From an uncultured Chloroflexota bacterium (GTDB lineage Bacteria > Chloroflexota > Anaerolineae > Aggregatilineales > Phototrophicaceae): DNA of 13,017 nt. Made by a program: the position numbers and the translations under genes. This document shows positions 1 to 6,618 of this stretch, piece by piece. Under the pieces are notes generated by a model. It did not search any database. It was not told the DNA's origin and saw only the letters and a list, made by a program, of their open reading frames with translations. Numbering within the stretch: the first letter of the stretch is position 1; the number at the start of each line of letters is the position of its first letter. The stretch spans positions 1-13,017 of the forward strand of contig CALBRY010000582.1 in assembly GCA_937927665.1 (NCBI GenBank). Reading direction: 5' to 3'.

Positions 1-1096
1 GTTGAGAAAGCAAATACGCGAGGATGATCTCCTCAACCTTGCGCTGAATACTCCGCTCCGAGCGATATTCGACGTCAAACAACACATTACGGACAAGCTG
101 CTGCGTGATCGTACTCCCGCCGCTCGAACCTTGATCGATGCCCACATACTGGAGAAACGCGCGCGTCGTCGCCTGAACTTCAAAACCGGGGTTGGTGAAG
201 AAGGTATCATCTTCAATAGCGATCGTCGCATTGATCAGGTCTTGCGGGAAGTCCTCATACTGCACATTCGTCCGCCGCCCCTCGGTGAAGGCTTCATACA
301 ACAAGCTCCCGTTGCGGTCATAGAAGAAAGTGCTTTCGAAGTTGTCGTAATCCTCAACGCGCGCAACCTGTGAGTTCAGTTGTTCTTCCAGCCGCGCCCC
401 GAGCGTTGCCGAAAGCAGCAGCACGATCAGCGTCAAGCCGCCGCAAAACGTCACAAACACGCCCGCGAAAACCGCCAAGCATCCCGGCGAACAGCCCAAA
501 ATACGGCGCGGACGCGCAGCAACAGGCGGATACGTATTGGCAGGCACGCCCATCATCGGCGGCACAGATGGATAAACGTTCGGCTGTGTGGGGTAGCTCC
601 CCGGCTGCGTTGGATACTGACCGGGCTGTGTCACGTTCGGCGGCGGTGGCACATGAGCGGCAGGCTTCGGCGGAGCGGATCGATAGCTCTGCTGAAACTG
701 CGCCGCTTTGCGATCCGGCGGCGCGGAGGATCGATTCTCCTCCTCACCCGGCACATGCACGAGCGTATGCTCAAACGGGACGATGTGCGGCACGGTGTAA
801 CCGGGATCATTCGGCTGCGTGGTCGCAGGTGAACGCGGCGGACGATTCCGCGCTTCCTCGGTAAAATCCGGGTTAGGATCAAGTCCGCCGCTTCCCGGTA
901 GCGTTTTCTTCGGGTCATGCGGTGGAGGTGTCACCCCCGTGCTGTACGGGAGCGTCTGCTGCTGATGAATATCGACATCCGGCGCTGATTCCGGCAGTTC
1001 CGGGATCGATGGCACAGGATTATCGCTGACGGGCTGAATATCTGACGTCTCTTCATCACTGAAGGACGGCTCGTGATCATGTTCGTGTTCGGACAT
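1..1096 (-). CDS. Class A penicillin-binding protein (GT51 peptidoglycan glycosyltransferase), N-terminal part
   Basis: Translating the minus strand from ATG at 1096 gives 365 residues open to the left edge, so the rest of the glycosyltransferase domain and any transpeptidase domain lie outside. Residues 1-198 are an acidic, then proline/glutamine-rich cytoplasmic tail containing three seven-residue repeats (QPGQYPT, QPGSYPT, QPNVYPS; 157-177). A single membrane helix follows at about 206-228. The GT51 motifs are then clear: motif 1 EDDTFFTNPG with catalytic Glu295, motif 2 GGSTITQQLVRN from Gly326, and motif 3 RKVEE from Arg352. This family polymerises lipid II into glycan strands on the outer face of the membrane. 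Motif 1 normally reads EDxxFxxHxG; here Asn replaces the His. A GGAG sits 9 nt before the ATG, and a TACAAT at 1137-1142 (minus) could be its -10. PBP1A-like is secure; bifunctionality cannot be judged from this window. Confidence 0.93.
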   Translation of the reverse strand, partial: MSEHEHDHEPSFSDEETSDIQPVSDNPVPSIPELPESAPDVDIHQQQTLPYSTGVTPPPHDPKKTLPGSGGLDPNPDFTEEARNRPPRSPATTQPNDPGYTVPHIVPFEHTLVHVPGEEENRSSAPPDRKAAQFQQSYRSAPPKPAAHVPPPPNVTQPGQYPTQPGSYPTQPNVYPSVPPMMGVPANTYPPVAARPRRILGCSPGCLAVFAGVFVTFCGGLTLIVLLLSATLGARLEEQLNSQVARVEDYDNFESTFFYDRNGSLLYEAFTEGRRTNVQYEDFPQDLINATIAIEDDTFFTNPGFEVQATTRAFLQYVGIDQGSSGGSTITQQLVRNVLFDVEYRSERSIQRKVEEIILAYLLSQ

Positions 1097-1286
1097 GCTG
1101 CCATGCTCCGCTGACTTTAGGGGTATATACGCCCTCATTGTAACAGAGACGAACGCGGCGCGGATGCTCCGCATGTCTTACGGCGGTGCGATGATCACCC
1201 TACGTCTGTCAGCCTAATGACATTACGCTTATAGTCAAATTCTCAACCATTGCATAAGTGTCGATCCACGCACGAGAAGCACTCGC

Positions 1287-1292
1287 TATAAT
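1287..1292 (+). promoter_or_regulatory. Consensus -10 hexamer upstream of the membrane protein/SGNH unit
   Basis: A perfect TATAAT lies 34 nt before the ATG at 1327, giving an expected transcript start near 1299. No convincing -35 element is seen at 16-18 nt, so the call rests on the -10 alone. It matters because the upstream GTG at 1258 would then lie ahead of the transcript start. The rest of the 230 bp gap (1097-1326) shows only a short GCGGA/TCCGC inverted repeat near 1160-1172 and a 9 bp direct repeat ATGCTCCGC (1103 and 1164); I see no gene or RNA in it. Confidence 0.4.
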
Positions 1293-1326
1293 CAACCATA
1301 TAGGCTTAGGGGATGCGTGGATTGGA

Positions 1327-1986
1327 ATGATCGTTCAAGGGATACGGCGCGCACGACGCGCACTCACTGGATTATTGCAGCTTCATCCCCCGGTCGGGAT
1401 TGTCGTAGCGGCATCGGCAGCGACCTGCTACCAGACGTTGATCACGGCTTCGCAGCCAAGCCAGAATCGACTGCATCTGCGGGATGTTTTCGCAGAAGGA
1501 CGACGTTATGCGATCCAGCCGCGTGCGGCAGGCTTCAGCTTAACCACAGCGACGATGACACGCCGCAATGGACGCCGCCGCCGCTCCCGAATTGCCGCTA
1601 CGGTGACGGGAACATTTACCGGCGATGATCAGATGACGTTCGTCAGGCTGCATTATCACGCTTCGCCGATCTACGGGCTTTACGCGCTGGCGATTCCTGC
1701 CTTTTTCGCGTCGATCGTGATCTATGTGGAGTGGGCAATCGCGCTCCGCGTCATCTTGATCGCGCTTCTGTTCGCCTTCGCCATGATCAGCAGCAGGCTC
1801 GACGCGGCGTTACAGGTTGGCGAAATGGTCTTTTTCGTGCGTAAAGCGCTCGAAGACCTGCCGCCTGTCGAAGTTCCGCAGCTTGCCCCGGTCTATCCGG
1901 GGGTTGTCATGCGCGGACGCCGCGATTTTTGGGACGAGTGGGAAAAATTCTATCAGGAACGGATACGGGAAGAGGATCGACGATGA
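1327..1986 (+). CDS. Membrane protein of unknown function, two transmembrane helices
   Basis: I do not recognise a family. The 219-residue product has a basic N-terminal half with an arginine run (RRNGRRRRSR, about residues 79-88). Two closely spaced hydrophobic segments follow at about 114-134 and 137-155, then a charged, aromatic C-terminal tail (FWDEWEKFYQERIREEDRR). A helical hairpin with both ends in the cytoplasm is the simplest topology. The frame stays open to a GTG at 1258, which would add 23 residues. I prefer ATG 1327 because a TATAAT lies between the two candidates and the GTG has no ribosome-binding site. Its stop overlaps the next gene's start as ATGA, so the two are very likely co-translated. 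The coding frame is intact and on the same strand as a clear partner gene, which is the main support for it being real. Confidence 0.7.
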   Translation: MIVQGIRRARRALTGLLQLHPPVGIVVAASAATCYQTLITASQPSQNRLHLRDVFAEGRRYAIQPRAAGFSLTTATMTRRNGRRRRSRIAATVTGTFTGDDQMTFVRLHYHASPIYGLYALAIPAFFASIVIYVEWAIALRVILIALLFAFAMISSRLDAALQVGEMVFFVRKALEDLPPVEVPQLAPVYPGVVMRGRRDFWDEWEKFYQERIREEDRR

Positions 1987-2624
1987 AAACTATTCTCCTG
2001 TTTGGTGATTCGAACACGCATGGGGCGAATCCAAAAGGAGAGCGGCGCTTCGCACGTCACGAGCGATGGGGCGGCGTGTGTGCGGATCAATTGGGGAGCG
2101 ATTACACCGTCATCGAAGAAGGATGCGGCGGACGCACAACCGTACACGATGATCCCATCGAAGGCGCGCTTCAGGGCAGCAAAAACGGCTTAAGTTATCT
2201 ACTCCCGTGTTTACACAGTCACCGTCCGGTTGATCTGCTTGTGATCCTGTTGGGAACAAATGACTTGAAGAAGCGCTTTTCACTGCCGCCGCAGGATGTC
2301 GCCGCCGGGGCAGGTGTGCTGATTGGCGCAGCATTGAAAACAGATATGGGCGTCGATGGCAGTGCGCCGCATATCCTCTTGATCTGCCCGCCGCCGTTCG
2401 CGCCGCTCGAAGGCACGCCGTTTGTCGAAATGTTTGAAGGCGGCTTCGAAAAATCGCACCAACTCGCGCCGCACTATGAGCGGATCGCGTCGTTATACGG
2501 TGTCGATTACATGAACGCGGGGGATGTTGTCACTTCCAGCACGATTGACGGCATTCACTGGGAGGTTGAAGAACATCGTAAGTTGGGGATCGCCGCCGCC
2601 GCGAAGATCGCCACGATTCTGTAA
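1983..2624 (+). CDS. SGNH/GDSL-type esterase or acyltransferase, MsAcT-like
   Basis: The 213-residue protein shows the SGNH hydrolase blocks: FGDSNTHG with nucleophile Ser10, a block II glycine in EEGCGG (about 47-50), GTND with oxyanion Asn93, and DGIH with catalytic Asp189 and His192. Its length, the RWGG and DLLVILLGTND stretches and the PPP segment resemble the Mycobacterium smegmatis arylesterase/acyltransferase MsAcT. I therefore expect a cytoplasmic serine hydrolase acting on small esters, possibly also transferring acyl groups in water. There is no signal peptide. The frame can be extended upstream to 1929, but the ATG at 1983 is preferred: it starts directly at the conserved KTILLFGDS strand, has GAGGA 6 nt upstream, and overlaps the preceding stop as ATGA. 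The natural substrate cannot be read from sequence. Confidence 0.9.
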   Translation: MKTILLFGDSNTHGANPKGERRFARHERWGGVCADQLGSDYTVIEEGCGGRTTVHDDPIEGALQGSKNGLSYLLPCLHSHRPVDLLVILLGTNDLKKRFSLPPQDVAAGAGVLIGAALKTDMGVDGSAPHILLICPPPFAPLEGTPFVEMFEGGFEKSHQLAPHYERIASLYGVDYMNAGDVVTSSTIDGIHWEVEEHRKLGIAAAAKIATIL

Positions 2625-2627
2625 CAG

Positions 2628-2688
2628 CACTGCAGAAGGCGCAGAGAAAAGGGTCATTCTGCGCCTTCTGTGGTGAAATGGCTTTTTT
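2628..2688 (+). terminator. Rho-independent terminator after the SGNH hydrolase
   Basis: A perfect 13 bp inverted repeat (2633-2645 with 2658-2670) encloses a 12 nt loop and extends outward by five more pairs, two of them G-U. Six T residues follow at 2683-2688, seven bases past the extended stem. The T-run suits the plus strand. The site lies between the convergent SGNH and alanine dehydrogenase genes, and the hairpin may also slow minus-strand transcripts, though no U-tract serves that direction. Confidence 0.75.
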
Positions 2689-2691
2689 GCT

Positions 2692-3795
2692 CTACATCAC
2701 AGGTTCAAACGGTAGACTAAAAGTCTCCGCAACCGCCGGATGTGTGATCCGCCCACCCATCACATTTAAGCCCTTAGCGAAACCGGGGTCACGCTCAATC
2801 GCATCACGCCACCCCAGATCAGCCACCCGCAAAATATAGCGAAGCGTTTGATTGCTTAAGCCAAAACTCGAGGTACGCGGCACAGCACCGGGCATATTCG
2901 CAACGCCATAATGCAGCACACCATCGACAACATACGTTGGATCGCTGTGCGTGGTCGCATGTGTCGTCTCAACGCACCCACCTTGATCGACCGCCACATC
3001 AACGATCACACTCCCGCGCGGCATCTGGCTCAACATCGGGCGGGTGATCAAACGCGGCGCACGCGCCCCCGTCACCAGCACCGCGCCGATTACAGCATCA
3101 GCGCTCTTGATCGTTTCGATCACATTCGCTTCGTTGCTGTGCAGCGTCGTCAAGCGACCGTGCAGCACATCATCGAGATAACGCAAGCGCTCGGTATTCA
3201 CATCCAGCAGCGTCACCTGAGCGCCCATTCCTAGCGCGATCTGCGCCGCATTCGCGCCGACCGTTCCCGCACCCAAAATCGCCACATGCGCCGGACGAAC
3301 ACCAGAAATCCCGCCCATCAAAATCCCGCGTCCGCCTTCCGGCTTCTGCATATAAAACGCGGCGATCTGGGTTGCCATGCGCCCCGCAACTTCGCTCATC
3401 GGCTGAAGTAGCGGCAAACGCCCTTCGCTGTCTTCGACCGTCTCATAAGCAAGCCCGATCACGCCGCTTTTCAGCAGCGCTTGAGTCAGGCTTTCATCCG
3501 CCGCAAGATGCAGATAAGTGAACAGAATCAAATCGTCTCTCAAAAATGGGTACTCGGCGGGCTGTGGTTCTTTAACCTTGATCACCATACCCGCAGTTGA
3601 CCACACTTCTTCAGCAGAAGGCAGCACAACCGCTCCGGCTTGCGAATATTCGTCATCGGTGAAACCACTGCCCGCCCCCGCCTTGGACTGAACATGCACC
3701 GTATGCCCATGCTTGATCAGTTCGCGCACTCCCCCCGGCGGTAGCGCGACCCGATACTCATTGTCTTTAACTTCTTTTGGAATGCCGATAATCAT
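2692..3795 (-). CDS. ald: Alanine dehydrogenase
   Basis: This enzyme interconverts L-alanine and pyruvate plus ammonia with NAD(H) in the cytoplasm. The 367-residue product carries every key position of the family: Arg15 (in NEYR), Lys75 (IKVKEP), His96 (TYLH), the Rossmann motif GAGTVG (175-180), Asp198 closing the NAD-binding strand, and Asp270 (VAVDQGG). The open frame extends seven codons further, to 3816. The ATG at 3795 is chosen because an AAAGGA lies 6 nt before it and because numbering from it places the catalytic residues at the family's usual 15, 75, 96 and 270. The gene follows lysE on the same strand with an 85 nt gap, so it may be co-transcribed. A TACAAT at 3831-3836 (minus) could also give it its own weak promoter. 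I see no defect. Confidence 0.97.
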   Translation of the reverse strand: MIIGIPKEVKDNEYRVALPPGGVRELIKHGHTVHVQSKAGAGSGFTDDEYSQAGAVVLPSAEEVWSTAGMVIKVKEPQPAEYPFLRDDLILFTYLHLAADESLTQALLKSGVIGLAYETVEDSEGRLPLLQPMSEVAGRMATQIAAFYMQKPEGGRGILMGGISGVRPAHVAILGAGTVGANAAQIALGMGAQVTLLDVNTERLRYLDDVLHGRLTTLHSNEANVIETIKSADAVIGAVLVTGARAPRLITRPMLSQMPRGSVIVDVAVDQGGCVETTHATTHSDPTYVVDGVLHYGVANMPGAVPRTSSFGLSNQTLRYILRVADLGWRDAIERDPGFAKGLNVMGGRITHPAVAETFSLPFEPVM

Positions 3796-3880
3796 GTGGA
3801 ATCCTTTTTCAGTCATGGGAACTCAAGTGAATTGTACACCATGACCAAAAAAGGCTGGTTGTCTTCGTACAAATTGTCTG

Positions 3881-4492
3881 TTAGCCCGTGATCAGCCCGG
3901 ACAGCGACAGCACCGCGAACACAAGGATCACCGCGCCGCTGATCCGGTTCACCCACAGCATCCACTGGGCGTTAAAGCGCCCTCGCAGCAGTGAGACGAG
4001 CGTCGTCAGGAATAGCCACCATGCGATCGATCCGCTAAATACCCCCAGCACGACAAAAGGCGCGCAGTCGGGTTGAGCACTCAATCCCGCTCCGGCGAAA
4101 ATGCCTGCGAACATCAGGATCGTCATCGGGTTCGTGATCGTCAGTGCCAGCGCGGAAAGATAATCCGAAGCGCCGCCCCCGCTGGTGACAGCCGCCTGTT
4201 CTGCCGGACGTGAACGGAGCGTCTTGATCCCCAGATACAGCAGGAACAAGCCGCCGATCAAGCGGACAGGAGTTTGTATACTAATCAGGAAAGTGGAGAG
4301 CGCGGATAAGCCGAACGCAGCGATAATCGCATAAAATCCATCGGCACTAGCGACACCTAAACCTGTGAGGAGTCCGGCAAGGCGACCGCGTGCAATCACG
4401 CGCTGAACAACGAGGACGCCGATCGGACCAACCGGCGCAGCGACGGAAATACCGATCCCAAAAGCGCTAATCAGCGCGATTAAGGCACGCAT
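3881..4492 (-). CDS. LysE/RhtB-family amino-acid exporter
   Basis: A 203-residue, very hydrophobic protein with about six membrane segments. It begins with the family's N-terminal signature region (AAPVGPIGVLVVQR, residues 18-31), followed by a GLGVASAD segment in the second helix and an LTITNPMTI segment near the middle. LysE/RhtB proteins export amino acids such as lysine, arginine, threonine or homoserine; substrate cannot be inferred from sequence. The next gene downstream is alanine dehydrogenase, so alanine is worth considering. The start is uncertain by one codon (TTG 4495 or ATG 4492), and neither has a well-spaced ribosome-binding site. The strong AAAGGGA upstream is better placed for an ATG at 4502 in another frame, which opens an 11-codon overlapping ORF (MILDACLNRAD). 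That arrangement might couple translation, or be chance. Confidence 0.92.
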   Translation of the reverse strand: MRALIALISAFGIGISVAAPVGPIGVLVVQRVIARGRLAGLLTGLGVASADGFYAIIAAFGLSALSTFLISIQTPVRLIGGLFLLYLGIKTLRSRPAEQAAVTSGGGASDYLSALALTITNPMTILMFAGIFAGAGLSAQPDCAPFVVLGVFSGSIAWWLFLTTLVSLLRGRFNAQWMLWVNRISGAVILVFAVLSLSGLITG

Positions 4493-4526
4493 CAAGAATC
4501 ATGCGCTTATTCCCTTTCTTGGTGAG

Positions 4527-4555
4527 TTGAAGAAGTGAAGCGATGCGCGTATAGT
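4527..4555 (+). promoter_or_regulatory. Sigma70-type promoter of the GNAT gene
   Basis: TTGAAG (4527-4532) and TATAGT (4550-4555) are separated by exactly 17 bp, giving an expected transcript start near 4562 and an 18 nt leader before ATG 4580. Its position rules against the in-frame GTG at 4535 as start. Its -10 bases are shared with the divergent minus-strand promoter. Confidence 0.6.
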
Positions 4556-4579
4556 AACGGAAAATTTGAAGGGAAACAA
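4551..4579 (-). promoter_or_regulatory. Sigma70-type promoter of the lysE (and ald) unit, overlapping the GNAT promoter
   Basis: Read on the minus strand, TTGTTT (4579-4574) and TACTAT (4556-4551) are 17 bp apart. The expected transcript start is near 4544, which leaves a leader of about 50 nt. The -10 overlaps that of the plus-strand promoter by five bases because the local sequence TATAGTA is near-symmetric. Confidence 0.45.
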
Positions 4580-5149
4580 ATGGTTTTCAGTGATCCACCC
4601 CGGTTACGGAATATTCCTGATGAGCACGTCACCGAGCGGCTGATTTTACGTACGCCGCGTATGGGCGATGGTGTGATGGTCAACGAGGCGGTACACGAGA
4701 CGTTTACCGCGCTCAATCAATGGATGCCTTGGGCGCGGAATCGTCCCTCAATTGCGGAATCCGAGACACACATCCGCGAAGCCGCCGCCCGCCACCGCAC
4801 CCGCGAAGAACTCTCTTATTTGATCTTCAAGCCAGAAGGCAGTTTATGCGGAATCATTTCACTCCATCATATCGATTGGGATGTACCCAAATTTGAGCTT
4901 GGCTATTGGATACGGACACAATGCAGCGGATTCGGCTACATGACCGAAGCCGTGCACACCCTTACCAACTGGTGTATTCGCGACCTAAGCGCCATCCGCA
5001 TGGAAATTCGCTGCGATGCGCGTAATTATCGTAGTTCCGCTGTTGCACTGCGCGCCGGATACGTGCTTGAGGCGACACTCCACAAAGATGGGCGCACAAT
5101 GGATGGCGGGCTGCGTGATACACAAATCTATGTCAAGCTGACCGAATAA
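4580..5149 (+). CDS. GNAT acetyltransferase, RimJ/RimL type
   Basis: The 189-residue protein follows the RimJ/RimL-like (Acetyltransf_3) pattern. It opens with the TERLILRTPRMGD strand (18-30). A core strand reads LCGIISLHHID, and the LGYWI strand leads into the acetyl-CoA loop QCSGFGYMTEA (114-124). The C-terminal part has NYRSSAVALRAGY (149-161), the usual N-x-S-x-x-x-x-x-x-G-(F/Y) segment. Such enzymes move an acetyl group from acetyl-CoA to a protein N-terminus, an amine metabolite or a drug; the acceptor is unknown here. The start is ATG 4580, with AAGGG upstream at 6-7 nt. An in-frame GTG at 4535 lies inside the predicted promoter. The gene is divergent from lysE and convergent with the PadR gene, ending 6 nt from it, so it is probably a single-gene transcript. 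Confidence 0.92.
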   Translation: MVFSDPPRLRNIPDEHVTERLILRTPRMGDGVMVNEAVHETFTALNQWMPWARNRPSIAESETHIREAAARHRTREELSYLIFKPEGSLCGIISLHHIDWDVPKFELGYWIRTQCSGFGYMTEAVHTLTNWCIRDLSAIRMEIRCDARNYRSSAVALRAGYVLEATLHKDGRTMDGGLRDTQIYVKLTE

Positions 5150-5155
5150 ACGCAC

Positions 5156-5701
5156 TCACCCGCTCGGTAACTGGCTGACCGTTTCCAATGCATCGGTCAG
5201 CCACTCGATATACATCTGCTCCAAACGCAGCCCTAGATCGAGCGTCAGCCCGATCAACGCTTGTTTGCGCTTCTCATAAGCATCAGCGGGTGGTGGCATC
5301 ACGATTTTCTCTAGTTCTGCTTTTCGCGCTTGATGAGCCTCACGCTGATCCAGCAGCATTATCCGAATTTCCTCATCCGTAAGCTGTGCCGCAAAAAAGA
5401 GTTGTATCAAAAATGCTTCGCGGTGCTGCGGCGGCGTCTGGCTCTGCTTCAGCCATGCATCGAATTCGGCGCGTCCGGCGGCAGTCGGGCGGTAGACCTT
5501 GCGCGGCGGTTTATCCGTCTGCTGGATCACTTCACATTCCACCCACCCCACCGATTCCATCTTTTCCAATTCACGATAAATCTGCTGCTGCACCGCGCCC
5601 CAAAAATGCGCGACGGTGCGGTCAAATGCTTGTGTTTTTAGGTCATAGCCCGTCATGGGCATGACCTGAAGAAATCCAAGAATTGCATGCGGGAGTGACA
5701 T
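5156..5701 (-). CDS. PadR-family transcriptional regulator
   Basis: The 181-residue protein has the PadR winged-helix pattern at residues 1-75 (AILGFLQ, MTGYDLK, HFWGAVQQQIYRELEKMESVGWVE, the wing KVYRPTAAGRAEFDAWL). A mostly helical C-terminal dimerisation region (Vir_act_alpha_C type) follows at about 90-175. These proteins usually repress a neighbouring gene and release DNA on binding a small effector. The gene is divergent from the CPBP protease gene, with repeats in the 101 bp between them, so that gene and itself are the likely targets. The start at 5701 is supported by AGAGGT 5 nt upstream. An imperfect palindrome lies in its early coding region (5641-5666). Confidence 0.93.
   Translation of the reverse strand: MSLPHAILGFLQVMPMTGYDLKTQAFDRTVAHFWGAVQQQIYRELEKMESVGWVECEVIQQTDKPPRKVYRPTAAGRAEFDAWLKQSQTPPQHREAFLIQLFFAAQLTDEEIRIMLLDQREAHQARKAELEKIVMPPPADAYEKRKQALIGLTLDLGLRLEQMYIEWLTDALETVSQLPSG
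5641..5666. repeat. Palindrome inside the 5' coding part of the PadR gene
   Basis: The arms GGTCAT-A-GCCC and GGGC-ATGACC pair over 10 bp with one unpaired A and a 5 nt centre (GTCAT). They lie 36-61 nt inside the PadR coding sequence. This could be an intragenic operator or an mRNA hairpin near the start, or simply reflect codons for VMPMTGY. Confidence 0.4.
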
Positions 5702-5731
5702 TCATCACCTCTAGTCATGACACGATCCACA

Positions 5732-5790
5732 ATACGGAGTGTATCACACCAGTTTAATATGCAACCAAGTGTATATAAACCTGAGTGTAT
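5732..5790. promoter_or_regulatory. Putative PadR operator repeats and divergent promoter region
   Basis: AGTGTAT occurs three times on the plus strand (5738-5744, 5768-5774, 5784-5790). The first copy is also half of an ATAC-N5-GTAT inverted repeat (5732-5744). A TATATAAA box at 5772-5779 is the likely -10 of the protease gene: copy 2 overlaps it and copy 3 sits at the expected transcript start near 5784. The inverted repeat overlaps a possible PadR -10 (TATTGT, minus, 5734-5729, with TTAAAC 17 bp upstream), which would fit autoregulation. Both -35 elements are weak, so the promoter details are tentative. Confidence 0.5.
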
Positions 5791-5802
5791 TAAGGTATTG
5801 CC

Positions 5803-6612
5803 ATGAGTATTGTAAAACGTCATCCCACCGCTGCCTATTTCGTTTTCGCCTTTGCGTTCTCGTGGCTTCTCGCTGGCTTGATGATCGCGCGCCACAACGG
5901 TTTGATCGATCTGCCCGATTGGCTGCATTATTTGGTTGCATGGGGTCCTGCCATCTCAGCCTCGCTCGGAGTTGCACTGACACAGGGTCGTGCCGGAGTT
6001 CGTTCCCTCATCATGCGGCTTGTGCAATTCCGGATCGGGCTGCAAGGTTGGCTCTATGCGGTCGTCGCCCCCTTGCTCATGCTTGCCGTCGCCGTTCTCG
6101 TAAGCTGGCTCGCAAGCGGAACAATGCCCGACTTAAGCCAACTCGGTTATGTCGATTATCTGGGCAATATTGGCATTCCGGCAGCCATGCTGCTGTGGGT
6201 TTTCTCGTTCGGTTTCGGTGAGGAAATCGGTTGGCGAGGATATGCTCAGGAGAACATCGAGGGAAAACGCGGCTTCCTTTTCACCGTCCTCCTGATCGGT
6301 GTGATCTGGGCATTCTGGCATATCCCGTTCTTCTTCTACAAAGATACCTATATGGCGATGGGCTTGGCGAGCTTTCCATTCTTCATTGTGACCATCACCC
6401 CCGGTGCAATCGTGCTCGGTTGGATTTACACGCGTACCAAGAGTTTGCTCGCGGTTGGGTTATGGCACGGCTTATTTGACTTCGGCACGGCATCAGCCGT
6501 AGATGGTGGAACAGTCGCCATGGTGATGTCGATTTTGGTGATGGTGTGGGCGCTGGCGATCGTTGTCATGAGCTTGCGAACCGCACGCGCACACGCGTAC
6601 AACCCGGCTTAA
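5803..6612 (+). CDS. CPBP-family intramembrane metalloprotease
   Basis: The 269-residue multi-pass membrane protein (about eight helices) carries the CPBP (Abi/CAAX protease and bacteriocin-processing) motifs. These are the EEIGWRG box with Glu140, Glu141 and Arg145; AFWHIP with His173; and HGLFD with His222 and Asp226. In the family these residues line a membrane-buried active site. Members range from CAAX-type proteases to bacteriocin-immunity factors, so the substrate is open. The start at 5803 has TTAAGG 7 nt upstream and follows the AT-rich repeat region shared with the divergent PadR gene, by which it is probably controlled. It ends 6 nt from the convergent glycosidase gene with no terminator hairpin visible between them, so the two transcripts may overlap at their 3' ends. 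Confidence 0.92.
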   Translation: MSIVKRHPTAAYFVFAFAFSWLLAGLMIARHNGLIDLPDWLHYLVAWGPAISASLGVALTQGRAGVRSLIMRLVQFRIGLQGWLYAVVAPLLMLAVAVLVSWLASGTMPDLSQLGYVDYLGNIGIPAAMLLWVFSFGFGEEIGWRGYAQENIEGKRGFLFTVLLIGVIWAFWHIPFFFYKDTYMAMGLASFPFFIVTITPGAIVLGWIYTRTKSLLAVGLWHGLFDFGTASAVDGGTVAMVMSILVMVWALAIVVMSLRTARAHAYNPA

Positions 6613-6618
6613 AGTCGT

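Noticed and set aside
2..864. Plus-strand open frames across 2-373, 370-864 and 380-832
   Set aside because: They run antisense to the penicillin-binding protein, whose minus-strand frame has all three GT51 motifs. Their products are Arg/Ala-rich with no family resemblance.
1258..1326. GTG at 1258 as the start of the two-helix membrane protein
   Set aside because: It has no ribosome-binding site, and a TATAAT at 1287-1292 lies downstream of it. Still possible if transcription starts further upstream.
1312..1330. Five-codon frame (MRGLE) overlapping the ATG at 1327 as ATGA
   Set aside because: The candidate ribosome-binding site directly abuts its ATG, so initiation is unlikely; probably chance.
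4535..4579. GTG at 4535 as the start of the GNAT gene
   Set aside because: It falls within the predicted promoter, ahead of the expected transcript start; ATG 4580 has a good ribosome-binding site.
5732..5790. The three AGTGTAT copies as a small CRISPR-like array
   Set aside because: Units are only 7 bp with unequal spacing (30 and 16 bp) and no cas genes nearby; operator repeats explain them better.
5739..6221. Plus-strand frame overlapping the start of the CPBP gene
   Set aside because: It is in another frame of the CPBP coding sequence and starts within the operator region; its product is Arg/Cys/His-rich with no pattern.
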